Source of the DNA: Osedax fenrisi
Lineage: Eukaryota; Annelida; Polychaeta; Sabellida; Siboglinidae
Length of the DNA stretch: 64,000 nucleotides
Direction of reading: 5' to 3'
NCBI GenBank assembly: GCA_964019155.1
Contig: OZ025241.1
Span: forward strand, 5,764,793 to 5,828,792
Shown: positions 46,957 to 59,203 of the stretch, in pieces
How the letters are laid out: each line of letters begins with the position of its first letter
Numbering within the stretch: the first letter of the stretch is position 1
Translations under genes and position numbers: made by a program
Notes under the pieces: model-generated
What the model was told of the DNA's origin: nothing
Seen by the model: only the letters and a program-made list of their open reading frames with translations
Databases searched by the model: none

Positions 46957-48551
46957 TGTGGCGGCATGATATTTACTTGTGGCGCATGATATTTACTTGT
47001 CGGCATGATATATACTTGTGGCGGCATGATATTTACTTGTCTCTGCATGCTATTTACTTGTGTCGGCATGATATTTACTTGTGGCGGCTTGATATTTACT
47101 TATCGGCATGATATTTATTTGTGGCGGCATGATATTTACTTGTCTCTGCATGCTATTTACTTGTGTCGGCATGATATTTACTTGTGGCGGCTTGATATTT
47201 ACTTATCGGCATGATATTTATTTGTGGCGGCATGATATTTACTTGTCGGCATAATATTTACTTATCTCTGCATGATATTTACTTGTGTCGGCATGATATT
47301 TACTTGTCTCTGCATGTTATTTACTTGTGTCGGCATGATATTTACTTGTGGCGGCATGATATTTACTTGTCGGCAAGATATTTACTTGTGGCGGCATGCT
47401 ATTTACTTATCTCTGCATGATATTTACTTGTGGCGGCATGATATTTACTTGTGGCGGCTTGATATTTACTTGTCGGCATGATATTTATTTGTGGCGGCAT
47501 GATATTTACTTGTGTCGGCATGATATTTACTTTTGTCGGCATGATATTTACTTGTGGCGGCTTGATATTTACTTATCGGCATGATATTTATTTGTGGCGG
47601 CATGATATTTACTTGTGGCGGCATGATATTTACTTATCTATGCATGCTATTTACTTGTGTCGGCATGATATTTACTTAAATCTGCATGATATTTACTTGT
47701 GGCGGCATGATATTTACTTGTGGCGGCTTGATATTTACTTGTCGGCATGATATTTACTTGTGGCGGCTTGATATTTACTTGTCGGCATAATATTTACTTA
47801 TCTCTGCATGATATTTACTTGTGTCGGCATGATATTTACTTGTCTCTGCATGTTATTTACTTGTGTCGGCATGATATTTACTTGTGGCGGCATGATATTT
47901 ACTTGTGGCGGCTTGATATTTACTTGTCGGCATGATATTTATTTGTGTCGGCATGATATTTACTTGTGTCGGCATGATATTTACTTTTTTCGGCATGATA
48001 TTTACTTGTGGCGGCTTGATATTTACTTATCGGCATGATATTTATTTGTGGCGGCATGATATTTACTTGTGGCGGCATGATATTTACTTATCTATGCATG
48101 ATATTTACTTGTGGCGGCTTGATATTTACTTGTCGGCATGATATTTACTTGTTGGCATGATATTTACTTGTGTCGGAATGATATTTACTTGTCGGCAAGA
48201 TATTTACTTGTGGCGGATTGATATTTACTTGTGTCGGCATGATATTTACTTGTGGCGGCATGATATTTACTTATCTCTGCATGATATTTACTTGTGTCGG
48301 CATGATATTTACTTGTGGCGGCTTGATATTTACTTGTCGGCATGATATTTATTTGTGGCGGCATGATATTTACTTGTGGCGGCATGATATTTTCTTGTGG
48401 CGGCATGATATTTACTTATCTCTGCATGATATTTTCTTGTGGCGGCTTGATATTTACTTATCGGCATGATATTTACTTGTGGCGGCATGATATTTACTTG
48501 TGTCGGCATGATATTTAATTATCTCTGCATGATATTTACTTGTATTTGCAT
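46957..48551. repeat. 1.6-kb minisatellite, 19/21-bp units
   Basis: About 75 units of ATGATATTTACTTGTGGCGG(C) and variants: a GTCGGC or CTCTGC tail, a 19-bp form lacking two bases, and TTGATATT in place of ATGATATT. Blocks of several units recur in the same order (for example around 47005, 47220 and 47750), showing higher-order amplification. The many overlapping MIFTCGG/HDIYLWR frames are products of the repeat. It lies inside the P-like transposon. Confidence 0.95.
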
Positions 48552-48731
48552 CATAATAGATATATATGATAGGTATGCGACTTATAATATTTTGTAAAAA
48601 TGTATCATACATCTCTTTAGATATTGTCTATAAACTGAATTAATTAATTCATTATTACATATATATATATAACATATATTATGATATAAATAAATCTAAA
48701 TAAATATATTATCAATTTATCTAATTTACAG

Positions 48732-48989
48732 GTGAAGGTATTATATAATTTATATCAAAACGAAATAATATATAAAAATAACATATGTAAATTGTTTTGT
48801 AATATTGTTATAATTTATAATGTTAAATTCAATTATTGTGGTTCATGTTGTGTCGATAATTTCATTATTAATTTTTGTGTACGTCGCTGCCTAAATAGTA
48901 TACTATGTAAGGATAACATTGATACCGTGTCTATATATAAAAACGGAAAAATTAAATCAAGAAAATTGTTAAAATTAGAACATATATAA
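48732..48989 (+). pseudogene. probable last exon of the P-like transposase
   Basis: Preceded by an acceptor (ATTTACAG). About 85 codons ending DTVSIYKNGKIKSRKLLKLE then HI and a stop. The basic '..SRKL.KL.H' ending is common in P-type transposases. The cysteine-rich middle (CGSCCVDNF...CVRRCLN) is compatible with that region. Not proven. Confidence 0.45.
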
Positions 48990-49483
48990 TCATAAATAAT
49001 AAAACTTATTTATTAATTTTATAAAATTTATTAATTTAATACAAATGTATTATTTTTTATATTATATTATGAATTTGGTATTATATTTTATTTGGTATTA
49101 TTTTGTTCTTATTAATTTTAATTAAGTATAAAACGGACTCGTTTAGATTAGGAATTAATATAAATTATATTTTATAAATTATTATTTAAATTTATTTTTC
49201 ACACTTTTTCGCTGTATTTATCTTTTATGGTTGTTATATAGTTTATTTTACATAGCTAATTCAATATAATTATGTATTATATTAATTATTAATTTGGTAT
49301 GTTATTAAAATAAATGTATCTCTTAATATTAATTAAATATATGCATTTAAGTTATATTATCTCAAATATGTATATATAATATATAACATTGAAGATGGAT
49401 GCTTTGTTTACTATTTAGATATTTATGTGCATTTTTTCGTATTACCATTGCGAGATAGGGAGTGACAGCGCTTGGCTAAAATG

Positions 49484-49846
49484 TATACATAAGAAAAATA
49501 AACTCTACAAAAAAACTATTATAAACTCAAACTTAGATATGGAATATACAAATTATAAAAATTGTTTAAGTAAAATTTTAAAAAAAGTATTATTCTGGTA
49601 AACTAAAAACCAATAATATAAAAAATACATGGAGAGTTCTAAATAATCTTATGAAGAATAAAAATAAAAACACTATTAACATGAATAATAATAAATCTGA
49701 CTCTGAAAATTCAAATAATTTTAATAAATATTTTACTTCTATTGTAGCTGAAATAAATAATAGTTTTAATGACCCTTATAGTGGTAGATTGACTAATATT
49801 ACTTCTAACCCAAGTTCTATATTCTTTGAACCTGTTACTGAGAAGT
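49484..49846 (+). pseudogene. LINE ORF2 linker, right part
   Basis: Directly continues the sequence left at 45877 (CIHKKNKLYKKTIINSN...), with stops at 49600-49650, then the frame ENSNNFNKYFTSIVAEINNS, a typical pre-RT linker. Ends at a direct repeat GAGAAGTAAT and a (TA)n tract. Confidence 0.7.
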
Positions 49847-49861
49847 AATGAGAAGTAAATT

Positions 49862-49865
<4 letters not shown>

Positions 49866-49901
<36 letters not shown>
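49866..49901. repeat. (TA)n microsatellite
   Basis: Pure TA tract at the broken 3' end of the LINE. Confidence 0.9.
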
Positions 49902-49903
<2 letters not shown>

Positions 49904-49972
49904 GTAATAAATTACCAAATAAACACAAACAATAATTATACACACAAACACACACACAATCACATACACATA

Positions 49973-50931
49973 GGGGAATGTCCCAGATTACCGACCCCCT
50001 CCTAATACCGACCCCCTCTCGTATCTCAGTAAATATAAGAGTTATCAAAAAATTATATATACATGAACTGTTAGTAATTTAATGTTAAACATGAATAAGT
50101 ATTTTGTTTATAAAAATATTTAATCCTACAATTTGTATTTGATAAAATGTAATATTCTGTTTTTACTTTTTAAATATTTGAATAATAACTTTTTTTAAAT
50201 CATTGTAAATACTTTATTAATTAAAAGAAAACTTAATGTTTTGCATAATATTGTAGATCAATAAAATGTTTATAATTATTATAAAAATAATTTAATTGGA
50301 ATAACTATTAACCAATATATCTTAATTATAGAAACCCATATGATTTTCCTATTACCGACCCCCTAATTACCATAATACCGACCCCACGTGATTTATAATA
50401 TCCAATCAAAATAGATCCGTATTTTACTTTAAATTATGTTATATTATGTTTGTATATCATTGTCATAGATTTAGGATTCATGATTCCAGTTATTTATATA
50501 CATATTGATTAATAAATAAATATTAAATAATAATATACACTATTTTAATATAATTACTATAAAGTTTAAATTTAAATTTAATATTACTATTAAAACATAA
50601 ATTCAATACAAAATAAACTACGTCATGTTATAATTAATTATATTTATGTATATCTACTATTTTTATTGGATAGTATAATACTACAATTATTTATACCACG
50701 ATTATTTTAGGGGGTCGGTAATAGGGGAAGCGGGTCGGTATTTGGCACATGTATCCGATTACAGACCCCCCTGTTTATTCTTGTAATTATAATTATATCA
50801 AAAATTTAAAATTGTCACATTATTCATTGCCATAATATTACTCAAATTATAAAATTTCAAATAAATATATTTAATATTGAATACGTTATTACAACTAATC
50901 ATTTAGGGGTCGGTAATAGGAGACTTTCCCC
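49973..50931. mobile_element. MITE family A, copy 2
   Basis: 959 bp flanked by TA; aligns end to end with 2989-3937 in the same orientation, with substitutions and small indels throughout. Keeps the TACCGACCCC pairs at the left and centre and the complementary GGGGTCGGTA words at the right. No ORF. Confidence 0.85.
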
Positions 50932-51016
50932 TATATATATATATATATATATATTATATAGCAATACATAATATATTTTATACATATATGTATGCACAAA
51001 CCTACACAAACAACCC

Positions 51017-51073
<57 letters not shown>

Positions 51074-51945
51074 TATATTATATAACCATGCACACTATAT
51101 TTTATACTATATTCCATAGTTTATTGTATAGAATTATATAAAATATATCCTAATCTATATATCATTATGTGTATTTATAAGCATATAGGCTTATACACCT
51201 TATACGATTACATTGTAGTATATACTATTGTATTATTTTAAGTATATAGTGTATTATTTGTATCAAATAGAAGTGTAAATATATACATATTATATATATA
51301 TATATATATGTTTATGTGATAAAAAAATAATAGTATTCTAATATTTATATAACAATATTATTAATGAATAACATTTTTTGTTATCGCAAGTGGTGTGACA
51401 CCACTCACTGCAAGAATCGAATGATACTTCCATATCGTCATCACGAACTTCAATAGAACAATGTATACTATACGTATACTGTATATTCCATAATTATCGA
51501 TAGTAATAAGTAATATTATAATTGCTTTTTATTTTATAGAAAAATATATTAAATTTAATTGGCCAGAATTAAGAATGACATGTTGGATTGACCCACTCAT
51601 CCGCCCACAAATCCTGTCCATAATATCTAATATTCACCATGGTAGCGGTCATGATACCAATACCTCCTATAATCTCCGAGGTTATAGGAGGTCTTGATAA
51701 TTTGCGGGATGTATTAGTGAGTATACTCAATAGAGGCCGGGTGTTGTACTAAAAATACTGGTGACTATTAACCAGCATCAGTCCGTTAGTAGGGTCCGGC
51801 ATAACACTAACAGATGAACATTCCACTGTCTAAACGAACGACATATACTCACTACAATCGTGATAATCAAATATATATAATGTAGTAGGTGTGGGTTAGG
51901 AATATTCTGAATATTTGTAACACACCTAAATAGTATACATGATTC

Positions 51946-51986
<41 letters not shown>

Positions 51987-52111
51987 ATATTATTGTAAAA
52001 TCTAGTATACACAAATAAACACATATATATTATGGGTTATTATAATTTCACTATGAATAATACCCATGTATTTATCTAACGCTACACAATCAATTGCGTA
52101 ATTAGTACGTA
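50932..52111. other. AT-rich spacer with TA tracts
   Basis: (TA)n at 50932-50953, 51024-51068 and 51951-51977. Less AT-rich at 51580-51800. No gene; the short minus-strand frames are repeat-driven. Confidence 0.5.
51658..51696. mobile_element. 39-bp near-palindrome related to the ends of element E
   Basis: Arms CAATACCTCCTATAATCTC and GAGGTTATAGGAGGTCTTG around one C, two mismatches. Same unit as 24280-24317; a target duplication is not evident (flanks CATGATAC and ATAATTTG). Confidence 0.6.
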
Positions 52112-52361
52112 TGGAACATGGCATGTGCAGTAGAGCTACGAATCTGCCTTCCCGCGGCGCTCCATGTCCACCTCATCGAGATGGCGAAAAGAATCCTTAC
52201 TTCGGCTTTACAGTCTCGGGCCCAAGGCCCGGTTGGAACGCCACCCCCCCCCCCCCCCCACACTCACGGGGGTTTTTCTGTGGTCCGGACACCTACCAGC
52301 TCTGGTGGTCCGGATGCTATTGATGAGAGCTGGCGATGTTAAGCGAACCCCGGCCATGGCT

Positions 52362-53056
52362 GCAAGCCCTGCGGAAAGACGCTGAGAACCAATCAGCCGC
52401 ACTACAAATGTGGCTCATGCATTGCGACCTCGCACAAGCAAGAGAAATGTAGCGGCCTGAAACGAGCGTCACAGACTCCAGGAAACTGAACCTGCAGCGA
52501 CTGCATCCCACCCCGTTCCTGCACGCCTCACCTACCATCGACCGTACCCACACTGGTTGGACAACCGATCGGAGCCCCGAGACTTTCAGGAACCAGCGCG
52601 CCTAAGAAGCGATGCCTGCAATGCGAAAAAGTTGTAAGGTATTCGCCCCACCCGCTCGTCTGCATAGGATGCCGGCGTACCTGCCACAAAAGCTGCTATA
52701 ATATATCGAGAGGCGAACAAAGCATGAACATATCCACCGGTTCCTGGCATTGCGAAAACTGCTCGACCAGCGCGAACAAAAAGGGCGTGGATAGCGGAAA
52801 CCGGCGCCAAGCTGCCCCGTCGAGAAAGGCCGATGTGAGCAGAAGAGGCTGCCTCAAAATCCTACAGTGGAACGCTAACGGGATCAGGACCAAGATGGTA
52901 GAGCTCGAAGACCGAATAAGGAAATTCAATCTCGACATTATCATGATCCAGGAAACGAAGCTGAGGGCCCTGGACAAGAACCCTGCTATAAAGGGCTACT
53001 ATACAGTCCGAAAAGACAGGGTGTCGGTAGTGGTGGGGACTTCTCTTTTGTATTAA
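52362..53056 (+). pseudogene. GC-rich LINE: zinc fingers and start of the endonuclease
   Basis: Finger 1 (about 52362-52510) shows C-x2-C...C-x2-C-x4-H...C, with TGA where the PHD tryptophan (TGG) is expected, just before TCSDC. Finger 2 (52612-52765) reads CLQCEKVVRY...CIGCRRTCHKSCYN...GSWHCENC and is intact. The endonuclease begins LKILQWNANGIRTKMVELED and has IIMIQETKL (catalytic Glu). The frame is lost near 53040. Confidence 0.8.
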
Positions 53057-53531
53057 GGAAGATATACCCTTCACAACTATTGACAACACGCCCAGTACCC
53101 AGAATTCTCTCCTGGAGATTCAATCGATTGAATTGAGAGCCAAACCTTTCGTCAAGACTCTACTATCCAACGTCTACTGCCCCCCGTCAAGAGGAGCAAA
53201 CCACGGTAACGAGTTTGAGATGTCGGAACTGCCTCACGACCGGAACGAAATCACAGGGGGCGATCTAAACGCACATAGTCAAATGTGGGACAGATGGCAA
53301 CCTGAAGACTCTCTGGGATCGAATCTCGAAGAGTGGCTGATGGAAAAAGAGTTCTGCATCGCGAACGACGGAGCCGCAACAAGGACTAACCCAGGTACCG
53401 GAGGCAGCAGCGCGCCCGATGTAACCCTCGTACATAACAGTTGGTTGGATCTAGTGGAATGGAGCACGACCGAATGCCTAGACTATGCTCGGATCACCTC
53501 CCCATACTCATCACCGTTGACTTTCAGGTGA
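53057..53531 (+). pseudogene. GC-rich LINE: rest of the endonuclease
   Basis: After a shift near 53040 the frame reads through NVYCPPSRGANHG, ITGGDLNAHSQMW (catalytic D-N-H region) and GSSAPDVTLVHN. It ends at TGA near 53529, shortly after DYARITSPYSSP, where an SDH-type motif would be expected. Dead copy. Confidence 0.8.
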
Positions 53532-54949
53532 CAACTCTGAACGCCCCATCTCGTACCGAACTTAAATGAAACTGGAAGTCTGCTAACTTCCGATTATTTG
53601 CTGAATCGGTAGACGAAGCGGTGACAGCAGCACCAGCGGCCATACACGAGTCTTCTCTAGACTCAAGATCCAAATTCCTGAATATGGCAATGATTGACGC
53701 GGCCAACAAGGCAATTCGCAAAGTCAAATGCAGTGTTAATGGGAAGGAGTGGATGTCTAAGGACATACGAGAGACTGTGAAGAGACGAAACGCACTGAGG
53801 AGAGACATCACGAACAAGCGGGCTGAATGGATTGAGCCATATTTGACAGTGCGGGATATTTTCAGAGAGAGCAAGGAGAACAGATGTAAGGAATTCCTCG
53901 AAGACTCTGACTCAAGTTCGAACCCTCACAAGATCTGGAGCACAATCAAGTCATTGAGCGGAAGGAACACAGCAAGCATCCGGAATGAAACATTGGTCCA
54001 CGAGGGGAGGAAATACATAACAAACAAGGCCAAAGCAGACGCATTCCTACAAAGGTACACTGCAACCAGTAGGTTGAGTATACCCAAGGCATGCCGTATT
54101 AAGAATTCAGTGCGCCGCTCCCTAATAGGCCCAATAGTTTAGGACCCGAGCTCCATCCCATTTAATGGTGCAGAAATGTCCAACGCGATCACAAGCATGA
54201 AAGTCAAAGGCGCGCCAGGGAAGGATAAGATTCACCCAAGGTTCATCAAAGCCATGGGCCCAATCGCAGCCAGCTTCATGTTGCGCATTTTCAATGATTC
54301 ATGGAAAACAGGATCTTGCCCGGCTTCATGGAGGGAGGCTATAATTGTCCCAATATTTAAAAAGGGTAAGCCGGCAAGTTAGATCGACTCCTTCCGCCCA
54401 GTATCGCTAACATCCTGCGTGGCAAAAACCATGGAGAGAATGGTGGCAAGCCGCCTCTTCTTCATGGCAGAGTCCAATGAGTGGTGGTGCCAGGATCAGG
54501 CTGGTTTTCGGACCCTCAGATCCTGCGAGGATCAAGTCCTTCGCCTCTCCCAAGCAGTCAGCGACGGTGTCCAGACTCGACCCGCTAAGCGCTGCGTCCT
54601 CGCACTACTGGACTACAGTAAGGCGTATGACACGGTATGCCGGAATCGCTTGTTTGAGCTGATGATGGAGAAAGGAGTATCGAGAACTATCGTTCGCTGG
54701 ATCAGAGGATTCCTCTGCGACAGAAAGGCAGCTGTTCGGATCGACGGTGTTATCGTCGCCAGCAGAAAGATGCGACAAGGAGTGCCCCAGGGAGCTGTAC
54801 TCTCCCCCATACTATTCCTCTTCTATATTAATGGTATTAGAGAAGAAGTTCCGAGCGGGGTGAGTGTCAGCATGTATGCGGACGACATGGCGATCTGGAG
54901 CCAAGACCGCGATAAGACTGTTGCTGAGAGCAAGATGACGAAGCCGTAG
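53532..54949 (+). pseudogene. GC-rich LINE: reverse transcriptase with stops and internal deletion
   Basis: Frames 53621-54142, 54176-54382 and 54419-54949 join through TAG codons at 54140 and 54380. Motifs: KGAPGKDKIHPRFIK, SFRPVSLTSCVAKTMER, QAGFRTLRSCEDQVLRL, ALLDYSKAYDTV (first Asp), RQGVPQGAVLSPILFLFYIN, and YADDMAIWS (Asp pair). Sequence jumps at about 54935 from just after the active site to the C-terminal region. Confidence 0.85.
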
Positions 54950-55375
54950 CAGCGGCAGGTTCAGATGAAAAGCCAGTGGCAACGGATGGTGGCATAACCT
55001 TCCAGACAGTCAAAGCCTTCACGAAGAGAGAAACTATGGACCCGGCCATAAGCCACGAAAGAACCAAAGCGGTCTTTAACGGCAAGCGAGCCCCAGTCTC
55101 CCTCTCTAGAAAGGATTCGGTCCTACTAGCCCAGCTCCGCAGTGGCCACTGCCACAAGCTAGCAGCATACCGAAACATTGTCGATGCTGACTCCTATACG
55201 ACCTGTCCACATTGCCAAGGAGCCCCAGAGATGCTCGAGCACTGGCTCTAAGAGTGCCCGGCCACAGTTCGAAGACGAATCCGTGAGTTTGGGGGAGCGG
55301 CACCCACACTGTCAGCCCAGATTGAACAACCAGAAGCCGTAATAGCGTTTGCGCATGGACTCCCGTCAATATGAA
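54950..55375 (+). pseudogene. GC-rich LINE: C-terminal region with CCHC-type finger
   Basis: Reads SRKDSVLLAQLRSGHCHKLA and CPHCQGAPEMLEHWL, with TAA inside the finger before ECPA. This 'LRtGH ... C..C....E...H.l..CP' block closes ORF2 in Ingi, I and R1-type elements. Confidence 0.8.
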
Positions 55376-55482
55376 CGCTACTCCGCGAACAACAACAACA
55401 GCATTACAACAACGGCTTCCTTAAGCAAACATATGTGTGTTATTTTATATATGCATGCATATCAATACATTGTGTTATATAA

Positions 55483-55607
55483 TGTGTTATAGCAGTAGCA
55501 GTAGTAGTAGCAGTAGCAATAGCAGTAGCAACAGAAGTAGCAATAGCAGTAGCAGTAGCATTAGCAGTAGTAGTAGTAGTAGTAGTAGCAGTAGCAGTAG
55601 CAGTAGC

Positions 55608-55660
<53 letters not shown>

Positions 55661-56870
55661 CAGTAGCAATAGCAGTAGCATTATCAGTCGCAGCAGTAGC
55701 CGTAGCAGTAGCAGTAGCAGTAGCAGTAGCAGTAGCAGTAGCAGTAGCAATAGCAGTAGCAACAGCAGTAGCAATAGCAGTAGCAGTAGCATTAGCAGTC
55801 GCAGTCGCAGTAGCAGTAGCAGTAGAAGTAACAGTAGCAGTCGCAGCAGTAGCCGTAGCAGTAGCAGTAGCAGTAGCAGTAGAAGTAACAGTAGCAGTAG
55901 CAGTAGCAGTAGCAGTAGCATTAGCAGTAGCAGTAGCAGTAGCAGTAGAAGTAGCAGTAGAAGTAGCAGTAGCAATAGCAGTAGCAACAGCAGTAGCAGT
56001 AGCAGTAGCATTAGCAGTCGCAGTAGCAGTAGCAGTAGAAGTAGCAGTAGAAGTAGCAGTAGCAGTCGCAGCAGTAGCCGTAGCAGTAGCAGTAGCAGTA
56101 GCAGTAGAAGTAACAGTAGCAACAGCAGTAGCAGTAGCAGTAGCATTAGCAGTAGCAGTAGCAGTAGCAGTAGAAGTAACAGTAGCAGTAGCAGTAGCAG
56201 TAGTAGCAATAGTAGCAGTAGCAGTAGCAGTAACAGTGGCTGTAGCATTATCAGTAGCAGTATCAGTCGCAGCAGAAACCGTAGCAGTAGCAGTAGCATT
56301 AGCAGTAGTAGTAGCAGTAGCAGCAGTAGCAGTAGCAGTAGCAGTAGCAGTAGTAGTAGCAATAGTAGCAGTAGCAGTAGCAGTGGCTGTGGCATTAGCA
56401 GTAGCAATATCAGTCGCAGTAGTAGCCGTAGCAGTAGCAGTAGCAGTAGCAGTAGCAGTAGCAGTAGAATTATCAGTAGCATTAGCAGTAGCAGTAGCAG
56501 TAGCCGTAGCAGTAGCAGTAGCATTAGCAGTAGTAGTAGCAGTAGCAGCAGTAGCAGTAGCAGTAGCAGTAGTAGTAGTAGTAGCAATAGTAGCAGTAGC
56601 AGTAGCAGTGGCTGTGGCATTAGCAGTAGCAGTATCAGTCGCAGTAGTAGCCGTAGCAGTAGCAGTAGCAGTAGCAGTAGCAGTAGCAGTAGCAGTAGAA
56701 ATAACAGTAGCAGTAGCAGCAGTAGCAGTAGCAGTAGAAATAGCAGTAGTAGTGGTTGTAGCATTAGCAGTAGCAGTAGCAGTAGCAGTAGCAGCAGTAG
56801 CAGTAGTAGTAGTATCAGTAGCATTATCAGTAGCGGTAGCAGTAGCAGTAGCAGTATCAGTAGCATTAGC

Positions 56871-56905
<35 letters not shown>

Positions 56906-56924
56906 CAGTAGCAGTAGCAGTAGC

Positions 56925-56986
<62 letters not shown>

Positions 56987-57326
56987 CAGTAGCAGTAGCA
57001 GTAGCATTATCAGTAGCAGTAGCAGTAGCAGTAGCAGTAGAAGTAACAGTAGCAGTCGCAGCAATAGCCGTAGCAGTAGCAGTAGCAGTATCAGTAGCAT
57101 TAGCAGTAGTAGTAGTAGTAGTAGTAGCAGTAGCAGTAGCAGTAGCAGTAGTAGTAGAATTATCAGTAGCATTAGCAGTAGCAGTAGCAGTAGCAGTAGC
57201 AGTAGAAGTAACAGTATCAGTAGCAGTAGTAGTAGCAATAGTAGCAGTAGCAGTAGCAGTGGCTGTAGCATTAGCAGTAGCAGTATCAATCGCAGCAGTA
57301 GCCGTAGCAGTAGCAGTAGCATTAGC

Positions 57327-57361
<35 letters not shown>

Positions 57362-57797
57362 CAGTAGCAGTAGCAGTAGCAGTAGTAGTAATAGTAGTAG
57401 TAGTAGTAGTAGTAGTAGTAGCAGTAGCAGTAGCAGTAGCATTATCAGTAGCAGTAGCAGTAGCAGTAGCAGTAGAAGTAACAGTAGCAGTCGCAGCAGT
57501 AGCCGTAGCAGTAGCAGTAGCAGTATCAGTCGCAGTAGTAGCCGTAGCAGTAGCAGTAGCAGTAGCAGTAGCAGTAGCAGTAGAATTATCAGTAGCATTA
57601 GCAGTAGCAGTAGCAGTAGCAGTAGAAGTAACAGTATCAGTAGCAGTAGTAGTAGCAATAGTAGCAGTAACAGTAGCAGTGGCTGTAGCATTAGCAGTAG
57701 TAGTAGCAGTAGCAGTAGCAGTAGCAGTAGCAGTATCAGTAGCATTAGCAGTAGTAGTAGTAGTAGTAGTAGTAGTAGCAGTAGCAGTAGCAGTAGC

Positions 57798-57856
<59 letters not shown>

Positions 57857-58145
57857 CAGTAGCAGTAGCAGTAGCATTATCAGTAGCAGTAGCAGTAGCA
57901 GTAGCAGTAGAAGTAACAGTAGCAGTCGCAGCAGTAGCCGTAGCAGTAGCAGTAGCAGTATCAGTAGCATTAGCAGTAGTAGTAGTAGTAGTAGTAGCAG
58001 TAGCAGTAGCAGTAGCAGTAGTAGTAGAATTATCAGTAGCATTAGCAGTAGCAGTAGCAGTAGCAGTAGCAGTAGAAGTAACAGTATCAGTAGCAGTAGT
58101 AGTAGCAATAGTAGCAGTAGCAGTAGCAGTGGCTGTAGCATTAGC

Positions 58146-58180
<35 letters not shown>

Positions 58181-58370
58181 CAGTAGCAGTAGCAGTAGCA
58201 GTAGTAGTAATAGTAGTAGTAGTAGTAGTAGTAGTAGCAGTAGCAGTAGCAGTGGCTGTAGCATTAGCAGTAGTAGTAGCAGTAGCAGTAGCAGTAGCAG
58301 TAGCAGTATCAGTAGCATTAGCAGTAGTAGTAGTAGTAGTAGTAGTAGTAGCAGTAGCAGTAGCAGTAGC

Positions 58371-58429
<59 letters not shown>

Positions 58430-58718
58430 CAGTAGCAGTAGCAGTAGCATTATCAGTAGCAGTAGCAGTAGCAGTAGCAGTAGAAGTAACAGTAGCAGTC
58501 GCAGCAGTAGCCGTAGCAGTAGCAGTAGCAGTATCAGTAGCATTAGCAGTAGTAGTAGTAGTAGTAGTAGCAGTAGCAGTAGCAGTAGCAGTAGTAGTAG
58601 AATTATCAGTAGCATTAGCAGTAGCAGTAGCAGTAGCAGTAGCAGTAGAAGTAACAGTATCAGTAGCAGTAGTAGTAGCAATAGTAGCAGTAGCAGTAGC
58701 AGTGGCTGTAGCATTAGC

Positions 58719-58753
<35 letters not shown>

Positions 58754-58783
58754 CAGTAGCAGTAGCAGTAGCAGTAGTAGTAA

Positions 58784-58816
<33 letters not shown>

Positions 58817-59105
58817 CAGTAGCAGTAGCAGTAGCATTATCAGTAGCAGTAGCAGTAGCAGTAGCAGTAGAAGTAACAGTAGCAGTCGCAGCAGTAGCCG
58901 TAGCAGTAGCAGTAGCAGTATCAGTAGCATTAGCAGTAGTAGTAGTAGTAGTAGTAGCAGTAGCAGTAGCAGTAGCAGTAGTAGTAGAATTATCAGTAGC
59001 ATTAGCAGTAGCAGTAGCAGTAGCAGTAGCAGTAGAAGTAACAGTATCAGTAGCAGTAGTAGTAGCAATAGTAGCAGTAGCAGTAGCAGTGGCTGTAGCA
59101 TTAGC

Positions 59106-59140
<35 letters not shown>

Positions 59141-59170
59141 CAGTAGCAGTAGCAGTAGCAGTAGTAGTAA

Positions 59171-59203
<33 letters not shown>

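Larger units (their letters stand above)
45878..49475 (+). mobile_element. 3.6-kb DNA transposon, P-element-like, inserted in the LINE
   Basis: Inverted ends CCAAGGGCTATCACTCTC and CCAAGCGCTGTCACTCCC (right end, reversed) match at 15 of 18 positions. 8-bp target duplication CTAAAATG. P and hAT superfamilies both make 8-bp duplications; a THAP-like start (45981) and a final exon ending SRKLLKLEH favour P. The middle of the transposase is absent and the space is taken by a minisatellite, so this copy cannot encode a full transposase. Confidence 0.7.
44055..49850 (+). mobile_element. AT-rich LINE (Jockey/CR1 group), interrupted by other elements
   Basis: ORF1 (44072-44778), endonuclease part of ORF2 (44900-45616) and the linker towards the reverse transcriptase (45624-45877, continuing at 49484-49846). 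Its 5' flank was hit by the LTR element and its ORF2 by a DNA transposon at 45878-49475. The reverse transcriptase is missing, as the copy ends at a (TA)n tract near 49866. Several frameshifts show it is dead. Confidence 0.85.
52112..55432 (+). mobile_element. GC-rich LINE relic (Ingi/I-like group) with two PHD-type fingers
   Basis: Balanced-to-GC-rich composition, with a sharp edge against AT-rich flanks. Order: 5' region with a C17-like run (52240-52260), two zinc fingers, EEP endonuclease, reverse transcriptase, C-terminal CCHC-type finger, and a CAACAACAACAACAG-like 3' end. A large internal deletion removes the reverse-transcriptase thumb and following region (near 54935). Stops and frameshifts are scattered. 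Family assignment is from domain order and motifs only. Confidence 0.85.

Noticed and set aside
47005..48469. Many 60-90 residue frames of MIFTCGG/HDIYLWR type
   Set aside because: Products of the minisatellite in several frames; the 19-bp units shift the frame repeatedly.
46957..48551. CRISPR-like array
   Set aside because: Units are contiguous 19/21-bp repeats with no unique spacers, and the context is a eukaryotic transposon.
52111..52553. Overlapping ORFs in the GC-rich block 5' of the zinc fingers
   Set aside because: GC-rich sequence with few stops in any frame; only the frame with ordered cysteines and histidine is supported.
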